Assembly: GCA_959020715.1 (NCBI GenBank)
Contig: CAUESV010000006.1
Span: forward strand, 54,350 to 118,349
DNA length: 64,000 bases
DNA from: an uncultured Collinsella sp.
Lineage (GTDB): Bacteria > Actinomycetota > Coriobacteriia > Coriobacteriales > Coriobacteriaceae
Reading direction: 5' to 3'
Shown: in pieces, positions 33,541 through 42,290 of the stretch
How positions within the stretch are numbered: the stretch's first letter is position 1
Layout: every line of letters starts with the position of its first letter
The notes under the pieces: generated by a model
Seen by the model: only the letters and a program-made list of their open reading frames with translations
The model's database searches: none
Told to the model about the DNA's origin: nothing
Translations under genes and position numbers: made by a program

Positions 33541-34123
33541 CGGGCTCGACCGTCCAGGTGATCGTTGCGACCTGATCGCCTTCGCCGGTTACGTGGAAGA
33601 TGTCGCGCGTGACGCGGGCGACGTTTCCGCTTGTCTTGAGCTTAATTTTGTCCGTGCCGCCGGCAATGCCCTGGTAGCCCATGTCGAAGGCTGCATTCTT
33701 GGAAAGATCGAGGCCCGTCCCCTGCATTGCGGCGCTGGCGTTCTGGAGTGCGCCGTCGGGGCCGACCTTAAAGTCGATGGAGTTCTGCGCGGTTCCGGCC
33801 TTGGCGTCGGCGGCAATGGTCCAGGTGTTCATGGCGTCGATCTTCATGTTGGTGACATGGATGCCGTAGGCCGAATGATTGTCGATGGTGGTCGCGTCTT
33901 CTGAGGGGCCCTGAAGCGTGCCGTCGGCCTTGGCGACGAAGGGAATAACCGTCGGAACTTTGAACTCAACGTTGTCGATCTCGGTCCTGACCATTACCTT
34001 CGTGGTTCCAACGCGCCCGGCTGCCATAGCTGGCGTCGGGGCGGCGCCCATTGCGAGCGCGAGCGCGAGCCCTGTGCCCACGACGAGCGCTCTGACTCCG
34101 TTCATGTTCCTGGTGATGTCCAT
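33524..34123 (-). CDS. Secreted beta-rich protein (third gene of the surface locus)
   Basis: 199 aa. Signal peptide ends near GAAPTPAMAAG (residue about 35). The mature protein (EFKVPTVIPFVAKADGTLQG, then ATTIDNHSAYGIHVTNMKID, ending ATITWTVEPGAHTA) has alternating hydrophobic strands as in an immunoglobulin-like or WxL-type surface domain. No cysteines, no anchor. AAGGAAC lies upstream of the ATG at 34123. The overlap with the LAQTG gene suggests that the two products are made together and possibly bind each other. Confidence 0.72.
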   Translation of the reverse strand: MDITRNMNGVRALVVGTGLALALAMGAAPTPAMAAGRVGTTKVMVRTEIDNVEFKVPTVIPFVAKADGTLQGPSEDATTIDNHSAYGIHVTNMKIDAMNTWTIAADAKAGTAQNSIDFKVGPDGALQNASAAMQGTGLDLSKNAAFDMGYQGIAGGTDKIKLKTSGNVARVTRDIFHVTGEGDQVATITWTVEPGAHTA

Positions 34124-34212
34124 GGTCGTTCCTTTCTATTCGCCGCGGGCCGTCCCCGCGATGATTGGACGAATGCTGGTGAATTGCATGCGGTGCCGCG
34201 TCGGCCGGAAGG

Positions 34213-34722
34213 CTAGTTCTCGGCTTGCTCAACCCGTACCTTGACACGTGTCGGATTGCCGTGGCTGTCGAGGGTCTTGGCATCGAGTGCTTGGATCTCG
34301 ATGTACGCCTCGCCTTCTTTGATGTCGCCGGCGGGGCACGTCTCGATTGTCTTGCCGGTCTCGACCACACCGGATTCGTACATGGTCTCGTCGTTTTGGA
34401 TGACGCGGAATCGCTGGGGAAATTTATTGTCTTGGACGTTTTGCACGTTGACGCGCAGCTTGCCGTCCTCCTGCAGCTGAGCGACCGGCGCGACCGAAAT
34501 CGTCATCATGTTGTCGCGGACGATGGCGTCGAGCTCATCTTGGATTTCCTGACGCGTTTTGCCCTCGGCCGTCGTGACCGAAGCGCCCGCCTCGGGTACG
34601 GGCTGCGACTGCCAAGCGTATAGTCCTACGGCGACAAAGGCGCAGACGATGGCCAAGCAGGCAACGATGAGCTTCTTGCGACGACCCAGGCCTACAAAGT
34701 TGGGTGGCTTCTTCGCGCTCAT
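34213..34722 (-). CDS. Membrane-anchored extracytoplasmic protein (second gene of the surface locus)
   Basis: 169 aa. A basic N-terminus (KKPPNFVGLGRRKK) is followed by one transmembrane span (LIVACLAIVCAFVAVGLYAW) and an outside domain of about 125 residues rich in short strands: MMTISVAPVAQLQEDGKLRV, then NKFPQRFRVIQNDETMYESG, then AYIEIQALDAKTLDSHGNPT. One cysteine only. I recall similar small proteins near surface-protein genes but no named function. ATGA overlap with the upstream 98-residue gene. Confidence 0.72.
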   Translation of the reverse strand: MSAKKPPNFVGLGRRKKLIVACLAIVCAFVAVGLYAWQSQPVPEAGASVTTAEGKTRQEIQDELDAIVRDNMMTISVAPVAQLQEDGKLRVNVQNVQDNKFPQRFRVIQNDETMYESGVVETGKTIETCPAGDIKEGEAYIEIQALDAKTLDSHGNPTRVKVRVEQAEN

Positions 34723-35015
34723 GCGGCATCCTTAGCGGTATAAATACGCGCAAAGGTGGACGGGTCCGCTCCAAAGAGCATATGAAGCATCAGGCGGCGC
34801 GAGTAGACAAGCTCGTCGAAGTCGGGAGGGAGCACGATGTCGTGGATATGCGCGATGTGGTGGGCGAGCGCCGAGAACGACTCGGGGTCGCAGATCACAT
34901 CGGTGGTAACGTGGTAGACCGTCGTGTCGGGGAATGCCTCTTCGTCGAAAGGCAGGAGATGGGGATCGTCGTCGACTTCGATGGCGATGCCGTACTGGGG
35001 CCAGTAATATGCCAT
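34719..35015 (-). CDS. Small cytoplasmic protein, unknown (first gene of the surface locus)
   Basis: 98 aa, no signal or membrane segment. Acidic (IEVDDDPHLLPFDEEAFPDT) with a histidine cluster SALAHHIAHIHDIVLP. No family recognised. It starts at 35015 with GGGAGG upstream and overlaps the next gene by four bases (ATGA), so it leads a five-gene minus-strand transcription unit whose other members are exported. A regulatory or assembly role is a guess. Confidence 0.65.
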   Translation of the reverse strand: MAYYWPQYGIAIEVDDDPHLLPFDEEAFPDTTVYHVTTDVICDPESFSALAHHIAHIHDIVLPPDFDELVYSRRLMLHMLFGADPSTFARIYTAKDAA

Positions 35016-35360
35016 GGGAACCTCCCTGCTTCTGGGCCAAAACTTCTATCGGTTTTGGCTGTCGACACCGACCGTATCAGCCGCTACTTGACCAATTTCT
35101 GACCAAATGCTTGACGGATTGGCGTCTCCGCAGGTAAAAGGCGGCAAAAAATACTCCAACTTTTTTCGAGCGACAATCGCGCGGTCGGCGACGGCGGGGT
35201 CATATGTGTCAAAAGCATCGTCTGCCGAGGAAGCCTTGCCGTTCGCCGAATTGCACGAACGTAAAAATCGCCAATTATGGAGACGGTCTCGAACACGTCG
35301 ACGAAACGATGCGGTAACATCTCCCTGCAGACACTGTAGTTAGCTAAAGGGGGAGTTCGC
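35016..35360. other. Divergent promoter region between the surface locus and the lactate dehydrogenase operon
   Basis: 345 bp without a coding frame. I see GAGACGGTCTC (35280-35290) and TTAGCTAA (35340-35347) as short palindromes but no clear promoter consensus or riboswitch. AAAGGGGGAG at 35346-35355 is the ribosome site for the GTG at 35361. Confidence 0.4.
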
Positions 35361-36962
35361 GTGTCTGCAACCATCAAACCCTTCACCGACGAGTTCGAAG
35401 AGTATGGTCGCGATGAGTCTCGCGCATCGGGCGAGGCCTCGAGCATCTCGTTTCCGACAACGGAAGACGAGGTCCGTGCCATTTTGGAAAAGCTCTATGC
35501 CGAGCGTGTCCCGGTAACGGTTCAGGGCGCCCGAACCGGCCTTGCCGCCGGTGCCGTGCCCCACGGCGGGCATATCTTCAATACTTCCCGTATGAATCGC
35601 TACTTGGGCCTTCGCCGCGATGAACAAGGCCAATTTCTGCTGCGCGTGGAGCCGGGCGTTGTGCTCTCGGAGCTGCGCAAGCAGCTGGGCAAGAAGGTGC
35701 TGCCGACTGCTGGTTGGGACCAGGCATCGCTTGAGGCCTACGAGGAGTTCCAAGAGGCCCCCGAGCAGTTCTTTCCCACCGATCCCACCGAGACGTCTGC
35801 CTGTCTGGGCGGCATGGCGGCATGTAACGCCTCTGGTGCCCGCAGCTACGCCTACGGTCCCATGCGCCCACATATCACGGGACTCCACGTCGCGCTGGCT
35901 GATGGCGATTTGCTTGAGCTTCAGCGCGGCGAGGCTTTTGCCCAGGGCCGCCACCTGTCGCTCGTGACGGCAGCGGGCCGTACGCTCGAGCTCGATCTTC
36001 CCGACTACACCATGCCCAAGACAAAAAATGCCTCAGGCTATTTCGTTGCGGACGAAATGGACGCCATCGACCTCTTTATCGGCGCTTGTGGCACGCTCGG
36101 CGTTATCACCGAGCTCGAGATTGCCCTGCAGGCGGCACCTGCGGTCGTTTGGGGTGTGAGCTGCTTTTTCGATAGCGAAGACAAGGCCGTGTCCTTTACC
36201 GATTCCGTGCGCCCCGTCCTGTCCCACGCGGCTGCCATCGAATATTTCGATGCGGGCGCCCTGGATATTCTACGTCGCCAGCGCGAGCAGTCGACGGCGT
36301 TTGCCTCGCTGCCGGCGCTCGACAAAGAGGCGAAGGTCTGTGTCTACGTGGAGCTCGACTGCGATGACGAGGCCCAGGCGACCGAGGAACTGTACCACCT
36401 GGGATGGGTGCTCGAGTTTGCGGGCGGCAGCGACGATGCGACATGGGTCGCGCGCACCGAGGTCGATCGCGAGTGCCAGCGGTTCTTCCGCCATGCGGTC
36501 CCCGAGAGCGTCAATATGCTTATCGACGAGCGCCGCCGCACGGATCCCACCATCACCAAACTGGGTTCGGACATGTCGGTGCCCAATGCACGCCTTGCCG
36601 ATGTCGTGGCCCTCTATCGCCGCACACTGGCCGAAAGCGGGCTTGAATCTGCTGCCTGGGGGCACATCGGTAACAACCATCTGCATGTGAACATCCTGCC
36701 GCGCGATGCGCAGGACTACCGCCGCGGTGGCGAGCTGTTTGCCCAGTGGGCTGCGGAGGTAACGGCTATGGGCGGTGCCGTTTCTGCCGAGCACGGCGTC
36801 GGCAAGATCAAAGCGGGCTTCTTAGAGACAATGTACGGTCACGAGGCCATGGTCGAGTCGGCGCGGCTCAAGCTCCAGCTCGATCCCGACGGGCAGCTGG
36901 GTCGCGGCAACCTGTTTTCGGAGAAGCTCTTGGATGAGCTCGTCCAGAAAGGGGGCGCGTGA
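35361..36962 (+). CDS. FAD-linked lactate/glycolate dehydrogenase (LctD/GlcD-like)
   Basis: 533 aa from a GTG at 35361. The N-terminal FAD_binding_4 (PCMH) domain includes VTVQGARTGLAAGAVPHGGH, ETSACLGGMAACNASGARSY and GTLGVITELEIAL. The C-terminal FAD-oxidase domain includes SDMSVPNARLADVVALYRR, WGHIGNNHLHVNILPR (catalytic His) and GGAVSAEHGVGKIKAGFLE. It is followed at once by etfB and ferredoxin-fused etfA, the same gene set as Acetobacterium LctDBC, which oxidises lactate with NAD+ by electron confurcation with reduced ferredoxin. The substrate could also be glycolate or another 2-hydroxyacid. Confidence 0.85.
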   Translation: MSATIKPFTDEFEEYGRDESRASGEASSISFPTTEDEVRAILEKLYAERVPVTVQGARTGLAAGAVPHGGHIFNTSRMNRYLGLRRDEQGQFLLRVEPGVVLSELRKQLGKKVLPTAGWDQASLEAYEEFQEAPEQFFPTDPTETSACLGGMAACNASGARSYAYGPMRPHITGLHVALADGDLLELQRGEAFAQGRHLSLVTAAGRTLELDLPDYTMPKTKNASGYFVADEMDAIDLFIGACGTLGVITELEIALQAAPAVVWGVSCFFDSEDKAVSFTDSVRPVLSHAAAIEYFDAGALDILRRQREQSTAFASLPALDKEAKVCVYVELDCDDEAQATEELYHLGWVLEFAGGSDDATWVARTEVDRECQRFFRHAVPESVNMLIDERRRTDPTITKLGSDMSVPNARLADVVALYRRTLAESGLESAAWGHIGNNHLHVNILPRDAQDYRRGGELFAQWAAEVTAMGGAVSAEHGVGKIKAGFLETMYGHEAMVESARLKLQLDPDGQLGRGNLFSEKLLDELVQKGGA

Positions 36963-36964
36963 AG

Positions 36965-37780
36965 ATGAGCGATTTCCATATGGTGGTGTGCGTCAAGGCC
37001 GTGCCGGGCAGCACCGAGGTCAAGATGGACCCCAAGACCAATACCATCGTGCGCGATGGCAAGCAGGCGGTCATTAATCCCTTTGATGCGAGCGCTTTGG
37101 AATGCGCGCTGGCGCTGAAGGACGACTTTATCGGCTTTGGCATGGATGTGCGCGTGACGGTGGTGTCGATGGGCATCCCCGCGACCGAGTCGCTGCTGCG
37201 CGACTGCATCGCTCGAGGCGCCGACGACGCGCTGCTGCTGACCGATCGCGCCTTTGCAGGTGCCGATACCCTGGCGACCACCTATGCTCTCAAATGCGGC
37301 ATCGAGGCGCTTGACGAGGACTTCGACCTGCTCATCTGCGGCAAGATGGCGGTGGATGGCGATACGGCCCAGATTGGTCCCGAGCTTGCCGGTGCCTTTG
37401 AGATTCCCTGCGTGACCGACGTGAGCTGCGTGCAAAGCGCGGGCTTTACGACGTGTGGCTCGCTGGCGCTCGTTCACGGATGCGATGCCGGCGAGGAGAC
37501 GGTGTGTCTTGAGATGCCGTGCGCGATGACGACTGCCAAGGAGATTGGCCAGTTGCGTATGCCGAGTATTGCCGGTATTCGCGCGGCGGAGGAGACGGAC
37601 GTGCGCGTGGTCAGTGCCGCCGACGTGAACGCCGACCCCGCGCGTTGCGGTCTTGCCGGGTCGCCGACACAGGTCGTGCGCTCGTTTGTGCCCGACCGTG
37701 ACCAAACGTGCAAGGCCGTTGAGGGGACGGCGTCCGAGCAGGCGGTAGAACTTGCCAAGATTATCGAGGGGATGGCATAG
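36965..37780 (+). CDS. etfB: Electron transfer flavoprotein beta subunit (EtfB/LctB-like)
   Basis: 271 aa. FHMVVCVKAVPGSTEVKMDP and VINPFDASALECALALKDD are EtfB signatures, as is the AMP/FAD-contacting DLLICGKMAVDGDTAQIGPE. Carries electrons with EtfA between the FAD dehydrogenase and NAD or ferredoxin. I choose ATG 36965 (nine bases after GGGGG) over the GTG at 36959 that overlaps the previous stop. The next gene begins one base after its stop. The bifurcating FAD in such complexes sits in EtfB; residues for it cannot be proved by eye. Confidence 0.9.
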   Translation: MSDFHMVVCVKAVPGSTEVKMDPKTNTIVRDGKQAVINPFDASALECALALKDDFIGFGMDVRVTVVSMGIPATESLLRDCIARGADDALLLTDRAFAGADTLATTYALKCGIEALDEDFDLLICGKMAVDGDTAQIGPELAGAFEIPCVTDVSCVQSAGFTTCGSLALVHGCDAGEETVCLEMPCAMTTAKEIGQLRMPSIAGIRAAEETDVRVVSAADVNADPARCGLAGSPTQVVRSFVPDRDQTCKAVEGTASEQAVELAKIIEGMA

Positions 37781-38986
37781 ATGAGCGGACTGATTATCGA
37801 TAGCGAAGCCTGTATCGGCTGCGGTCGCTGCGTTCGCGCCTGTGCCTCGGGCGGCATCGTAGTGGAAGGCGAGCGACCCAACCGATGCGCCCACGTAACC
37901 GACGGCTGCATCCTATGCGGTGGGTGCGTCGACGCCTGCCCTGTCAACGCTATCTCGATCGAGCGTGATGAGGCCGCTGGTGCGGTGGACCTTGATGCAT
38001 ATCGAGACATTTGGGTATTCGTGCAGACCGACGAGCGCGATACGGTGACTCCCGTTGCCTATGAGCTTATGGGCAAGGGCCGCGAGCTTGCCGATGCTCG
38101 CGGCTGCCGTCTGGTGGCACTGGTCGGTATGGCCCCCGAGGGCTCTCTCGGTGACCTGGAGCATCTGGTTTGCGCAGGCGCCGACGAAGTCCTGGCCTGT
38201 CGCGACGAGCGCCTGCGCCAAAACGATGCGGAGGTCTACGCCCGCTTGATCTGCGATTTGGTAGCCGAACGCAAACCCGAGGCCATCCTATACGGTGCGA
38301 CCGCTTTTGGCCGCGAACTGGCACCCGGCGTTGCCGTGCGCTTGCAGACGGGCCTTACGGCTGACTGCACCGTACTTTCGATGGATACGGAGACGGGACT
38401 GCTGCAACAGACGCGTCCGGCGTTTGGCGGCAACCTGATGGCCACCATCGTCTGCCCCAATCATCGTCCCCAGATGGCAACGGTTCGTCCCGGCATCTTT
38501 AAGGCACCCGACTTTGACTACGGCCGCTCCGGCACGATCACCCAGATATCGCTTGCGGATGATGTTAAGGCCCGTGTCGAGATCTCGATTCCCGCCGAGG
38601 AGTGGGGGCAGCAGGTCTCGATCGCCGATGCCGAGCGCCTGGTCGTGGTGGGTCGCGGCATTGGTTCCAAGAAAAACCTGCCGCTGATGCGAAGACTCGC
38701 CGAGGCTCTGGGAGCCGAGCTTGGCTGCACGCGACCTGTCGTGGAGGCCGGCTGGTTGGAGTATCGCCATCAGATTGGCCAGACCGGCGTATCGGTTTCG
38801 CCTAAGCTTCTCGTGAGTATCGGTGTTTCGGGCGCCATCCAGCATCTTGCCGGCATCGGTGGGGCGGAGTGCATTATCGCCATCAACGAGGACCCGGATG
38901 CCCCCATTTTTGGTGCTGCCCAGTACAAGGTTGTTGGGGACGCCGTCGAGGTCGTTGAGGAGCTGCTGGCCCAGCTTGAGCGCTAG
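37781..38986 (+). CDS. etfA: Electron transfer flavoprotein alpha subunit with N-terminal 2x[4Fe-4S] ferredoxin domain
   Basis: 401 aa. Residues about 10-60 carry two ferredoxin clusters: CIGCGRCVRACASGG (first) and CILCGGCVDACPVNA (second). Residues about 85-290 are the EtfA domain. The FAD-binding end is VVEAGWLEYRHQIGQTGVSV, then PKLLVSIGVSGAIQHLAG and IIAINEDPDAPIF. Ferredoxin-fused EtfA is found in LctC and CarE-like bifurcating complexes; plain EtfA lacks it. Completes the dehydrogenase-EtfB-EtfA operon. Its stop overlaps the convergent HD gene by 4 bp. Confidence 0.93.
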   Translation: MSGLIIDSEACIGCGRCVRACASGGIVVEGERPNRCAHVTDGCILCGGCVDACPVNAISIERDEAAGAVDLDAYRDIWVFVQTDERDTVTPVAYELMGKGRELADARGCRLVALVGMAPEGSLGDLEHLVCAGADEVLACRDERLRQNDAEVYARLICDLVAERKPEAILYGATAFGRELAPGVAVRLQTGLTADCTVLSMDTETGLLQQTRPAFGGNLMATIVCPNHRPQMATVRPGIFKAPDFDYGRSGTITQISLADDVKARVEISIPAEEWGQQVSIADAERLVVVGRGIGSKKNLPLMRRLAEALGAELGCTRPVVEAGWLEYRHQIGQTGVSVSPKLLVSIGVSGAIQHLAGIGGAECIIAINEDPDAPIFGAAQYKVVGDAVEVVEELLAQLER

Positions 38987-39795
38987 GCGCGCGCCAGCCA
39001 GTCACGCATCTCGTCCTTTAGACGGCTCCAGGTTGCCTGCGTGGCGGGATCGGTAAAGGGTCGCGTAATGCCAAAGGGCGCGTCGAGCAGGCGGTGGATA
39101 TCGCCCTGTTCGCGCGCCAGCGCGCGGCTTGCTGGATAGACGAGTTCAAACATAAAGCAGATGAGTCCCACCAGGTAGTCTGCGGGCTCGTTGCGTTCAT
39201 CGCGTGCGACGCAGCGGTGCTCGTCAAAGGCGGCAAGTGTCGGCGACGAGAAACGGCTGCCGAGAAACGTCTTCTCGTCCACCTTGAGGATGGTGTCGAC
39301 GGTGCTGTCGGCGATGGTGCGCATAATGTCGATCTTGTCACCATCGCGCACGATATCGCAGAAGCTTCGCGTGCGCACGTCGAGCTGCGCGGGTAGACGG
39401 AAATCGCTGTGATAGGCAATGCTCGCTCGGATGAGCTCATCTTCTGCCGGGTCATCGATAAAGTCGCGGATGCTCGTTACGGCGGGTGCATCGGCGGGAT
39501 TCTCGCCAAAGAGGACCTCGATGCCCAGCGCCGCATGGCTCATGCTCTCGGCGTCCTTAAAGGTGTCCCAGCGTCGTAGCTGCTCAAAGCGGCCCATATC
39601 GTGTAGCAGGCCGCAAAGCCATGCCAGGTCAATATCTTCTGACGACCAGCCCTGCTCGCGCGCTACGGCATCGCATGCCTCGGCCACGTGGTATGTATGC
39701 TCGATTTTGAGCGCGATGCGTGGGTTGGTGGCGTCGTAGGCATCGGTGTAGCTTTTGAAGGCCGCGTGCGCCCGGTCTCGATCGATAGCTGTCAT
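38983..39795 (-). CDS. HD-domain metal-dependent phosphohydrolase
   Basis: 270 aa. Metal ligands are visible in order: KIEHTYHVAEACDAV (H), LAWLCGLLHDMGRFEQLRRW (HD), SIAYHSD (H) and IVRDGDKIDIM (D). Resembles the small HD hydrolases related to dGTPase/RelA-SpoT folds; the substrate (nucleotide or signal) is unknown. GAAGTCAT upstream of the ATG at 39795 is a weak ribosome site. Convergent with etfA and divergent from azlC. Confidence 0.85.
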   Translation of the reverse strand: MTAIDRDRAHAAFKSYTDAYDATNPRIALKIEHTYHVAEACDAVAREQGWSSEDIDLAWLCGLLHDMGRFEQLRRWDTFKDAESMSHAALGIEVLFGENPADAPAVTSIRDFIDDPAEDELIRASIAYHSDFRLPAQLDVRTRSFCDIVRDGDKIDIMRTIADSTVDTILKVDEKTFLGSRFSSPTLAAFDEHRCVARDERNEPADYLVGLICFMFELVYPASRALAREQGDIHRLLDAPFGITRPFTDPATQATWSRLKDEMRDWLARA

Positions 39796-39921
39796 AATGA
39801 CTTCCTAAAAAGTTGTGTCTTTCGATCCGGTGGCAATTGTAGGTGAACTCGGTTGCTGTCGGATGATGATTCTGCCGTGTCGCTGCATGCGGCTCGGAGA
39901 CCTTGTCAGGATGAGAAGCGT

Positions 39922-40614
39922 ATGGTGCTCAAAATCGTTAGAACCGTCTGGCCAGTGATGCTTACCTATGTTGCAATAGGCACGCCGTGCGGAATGATCA
40001 TGGGGCAGACGGGAATGGAGCCCTGGATGGTCTTTGCCCTGAGCAGCACGTTTGTGACGGGCAGCGGCCAGTTTATGATCTGCAATCTTTGGCTGGCGGG
40101 CGTACCGGCACCTTCGATTATCGCGAGCGTTGCCGCCATCTCCTCGCGTTTTGCGCTTTACTCGGCATCGATCGCGCCGCATCTGACGGGTGCCTCGAAG
40201 CGTCAGACGTTGGCTGTTGCCGCGACACTTACCGAGGAGGCATATGGCATCTCGCTTGCCAAGTTGGTTGAAGGGGAGGATTGGGGCCCGCGCGAGTCCT
40301 TTGTGCTCAACGTGATCCTCATCGCAACATGGGGCGTTTCGTGTACGATGGGCGCCATCGTCGGCGCCGTTGTCGATGTTCCCACCGCCATTGCAGCTTT
40401 TGTCTGCACCTCGCTCTTTATCTGCCTGCTCTTTTCGCAGCGGCTGTCGCGCGGCAACGTTGTCGCGGCGGTTTCGGGCGCGGTGTCCGTCGCCGTATGC
40501 AAGTTCTTGGGCCTCACGAATATTGCCGTGCCGGCAAGCGTCGTGGTCGGCATTACCATTGCGCTGGCGTGCGATGCTCTATTTGACGGAAGAGGTGCCC
40601 GCGATGCCCGTTAA
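39922..40614 (+). CDS. azlC: AzlC-family branched-chain amino acid exporter subunit
   Basis: 230 aa with about five to six membrane spans. MLTYVAIGTPCGMIMGQTG, SSTFVTGSGQFMICNLWLAG and TLTEEAYGISLAK are AzlC features. With AzlD it exports branched-chain amino acids or their analogues (AzlCD/BrnFE). ATG 39922 is supported by AGGATGAG; the frame is open upstream to 39853. It overlaps azlD by 11 bp. Export here complements the importer at 52965-59264. Confidence 0.88.
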   Translation: MVLKIVRTVWPVMLTYVAIGTPCGMIMGQTGMEPWMVFALSSTFVTGSGQFMICNLWLAGVPAPSIIASVAAISSRFALYSASIAPHLTGASKRQTLAVAATLTEEAYGISLAKLVEGEDWGPRESFVLNVILIATWGVSCTMGAIVGAVVDVPTAIAAFVCTSLFICLLFSQRLSRGNVVAAVSGAVSVAVCKFLGLTNIAVPASVVVGITIALACDALFDGRGARDAR

Positions 40615-40927
40615 CGAGTTCTTAGTTCTGTGGCTGTCGTCGTGGGCTGCTATCGCGTTCTTTCGCATCGCGCCGGCGTTCGCCTTGCGCGGGCGGACCC
40701 TGTCGCCCCGCATTACCGAGGCCCTGGGCTATATCCCGCCCGCTGCCTTTGCCGCGCTGGTCGCCAACGACTTGGTGAGCCCCGGCGCGTTCGACGCGGG
40801 ACTCTGGCCTGCCTTGGTTCCCTGGATTGCGGCCGCCGGCGTCGTGGCCGTGGCGGTCAAGACAAAATCGATGCTGTGGTGCTGCGTCTCGGGCATCGTA
40901 ATCTATATTGTCTTGAGCCTTATATAG
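40604..40927 (+). CDS. azlD: AzlD-family small permease subunit
   Basis: 107 aa, four hydrophobic segments, the AzlD size. FFRIAPAFALRGRTLSPRIT and EALGYIPPAAFAALVANDLV match the family, which pairs with AzlC. Start at 40604 inside the end of azlC, so the two are translationally coupled. No third gene (such as azlB) is nearby. Confidence 0.88.
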   Translation: MPVNEFLVLWLSSWAAIAFFRIAPAFALRGRTLSPRITEALGYIPPAAFAALVANDLVSPGAFDAGLWPALVPWIAAAGVVAVAVKTKSMLWCCVSGIVIYIVLSLI

Positions 40928-41077
40928 GGGTGGCGTCGCGGGCGCCGAATCTCGTTCCATCCCAACTTGTCGGATTTTTCACCGAGCTGGTCTATTTCTT
41001 CTGGTACCATGGTTAAACTTTACTGTAGCAAAGCGTGACGTGGGCTTTTGTATCCCGTCAGCGAAAATGGGGGTTTC

Positions 41078-42100
41078 ATGGCACAGGAAGCAACCGCCAA
41101 CGAGCAAAAGAAATTCAAGGTCCCGCGCATCCCGGGCGACATCATGATCTATCCCATGATCGTCGGTCTTTTGCTCAACACCTTCTGCCCGCAGGTTTTT
41201 GAGATCGGCGGCTTCTTTACGGCTGCCTGCCGCGGTGGGTCCAATACCATCGTCGCCGCGATCCTGCTGTTTGTGGGCGCCGGCATCAGCTTTAAGTCCA
41301 CGCCGGGCGCCATCAAGACCGGCATCGTCGTGCTGATTCCCAAGCTGGTCGTCGCAGCGGCTCTCGGCCTGGGCGTGGCATATTTCTTTAACGACAACTT
41401 CCTGGGTCTGAGCTCCGTGTCTATCATCGGCGGCATCACGTTTTGCAACATGGCGCTCTATACGGGCATCATGGGCGAGTTCGGCGATGAGTCCGAGCAG
41501 GGCGCCGTCGGTATCCTGTTCTTTACGGCCGGCCCCGCCGTCACGATGATCATCCTCGGTGTTTCCGGCCTCGCCAACATTCCCATTGGCACCATTATCG
41601 GCTCCATCTTGCCACTCGTTATTGGCATGGTTTTGGGCAACCTGTTCCCGTTTATCAAGAACCTGCTGGTTCCCGGTGCCAATCCCGCGATTGCCGTCAT
41701 CGGATTTCAGCTCGGTGCGTCCATGAGCCTTTCGAGCTTTATCGCCGGTGGCATTTCGGGCATCCTGCTGGGCCTCATCACGCTCTTTATCGTCGGTCCC
41801 ATTACCTTTGCCTTCGAGCGCCTGTGTGGCGGCAACGGCAAGGCGGCTGTGGCATGCTCCACCATTGCCGGCACGGCCATGACCACGCCGGTCGCCCTCG
41901 CCGAGGTCGCTCCGCGTTATGCCGAGCTTGCGCCCACCGCGTATGCGCAGATTGCCACCGCCGTCATCATCACGGCAATCATGGCTCCGATTCTGACCGG
42001 CTGGGTCGATAAGAAGTTCTGCCACGGCAAAGAGGATCTGTCGGCCGAAGGCGTCGAGGCTATTGAGGAGGCCGTCGCGACCGACATCGACGGCGAGTAA
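41078..42100 (+). CDS. kdgT: 2-keto-3-deoxygluconate permease family transporter
   Basis: 340 aa, about ten membrane spans. KVPRIPGDIMIYPMIVGLLL, then NTFCPQVFEIGGFFTAACRG and ITFCNMALYTGIMGEFGDES match the KDGT family of proton symporters for 2-keto-3-deoxygluconate and related hexuronate products. ATG 41078 follows a G-rich ribosome site; an in-frame TTG at 41048 is unlikely. No pectin or hexuronate catabolic genes lie next to it, so the substrate is inferred from family alone. Confidence 0.87.
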   Translation: MAQEATANEQKKFKVPRIPGDIMIYPMIVGLLLNTFCPQVFEIGGFFTAACRGGSNTIVAAILLFVGAGISFKSTPGAIKTGIVVLIPKLVVAAALGLGVAYFFNDNFLGLSSVSIIGGITFCNMALYTGIMGEFGDESEQGAVGILFFTAGPAVTMIILGVSGLANIPIGTIIGSILPLVIGMVLGNLFPFIKNLLVPGANPAIAVIGFQLGASMSLSSFIAGGISGILLGLITLFIVGPITFAFERLCGGNGKAAVACSTIAGTAMTTPVALAEVAPRYAELAPTAYAQIATAVIITAIMAPILTGWVDKKFCHGKEDLSAEGVEAIEEAVATDIDGE

Positions 42101-42146
42101 TCGTCGACGCGAGTCAATCAAGCCGGCGTGTGCAATTCGCGCCGTC

Positions 42147-42192
42147 AGAGCGCCCGAACGAGAGCTGCCTTGCAGTAACGTTCGGGCGCTCT
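42147..42192 (+). terminator. Terminator after the KDG permease
   Basis: AGAGCGCCCGAACG / CGTTCGGGCGCTCT, a perfect 14-bp stem around an 18-nt loop, followed by GCTATTATTCC. The loop itself contains AGCTGCCTTGCAGT. Confidence 0.8.
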
Positions 42193-42290
42193 GCTATTAT
42201 TCCCTTTACCCCTGCGGAGTAAGGGGCGTATATTGCCCAGACACGAATCGGGCGATTCTGACCACTTGGATATTGAAGGGAGGGCGTCTA

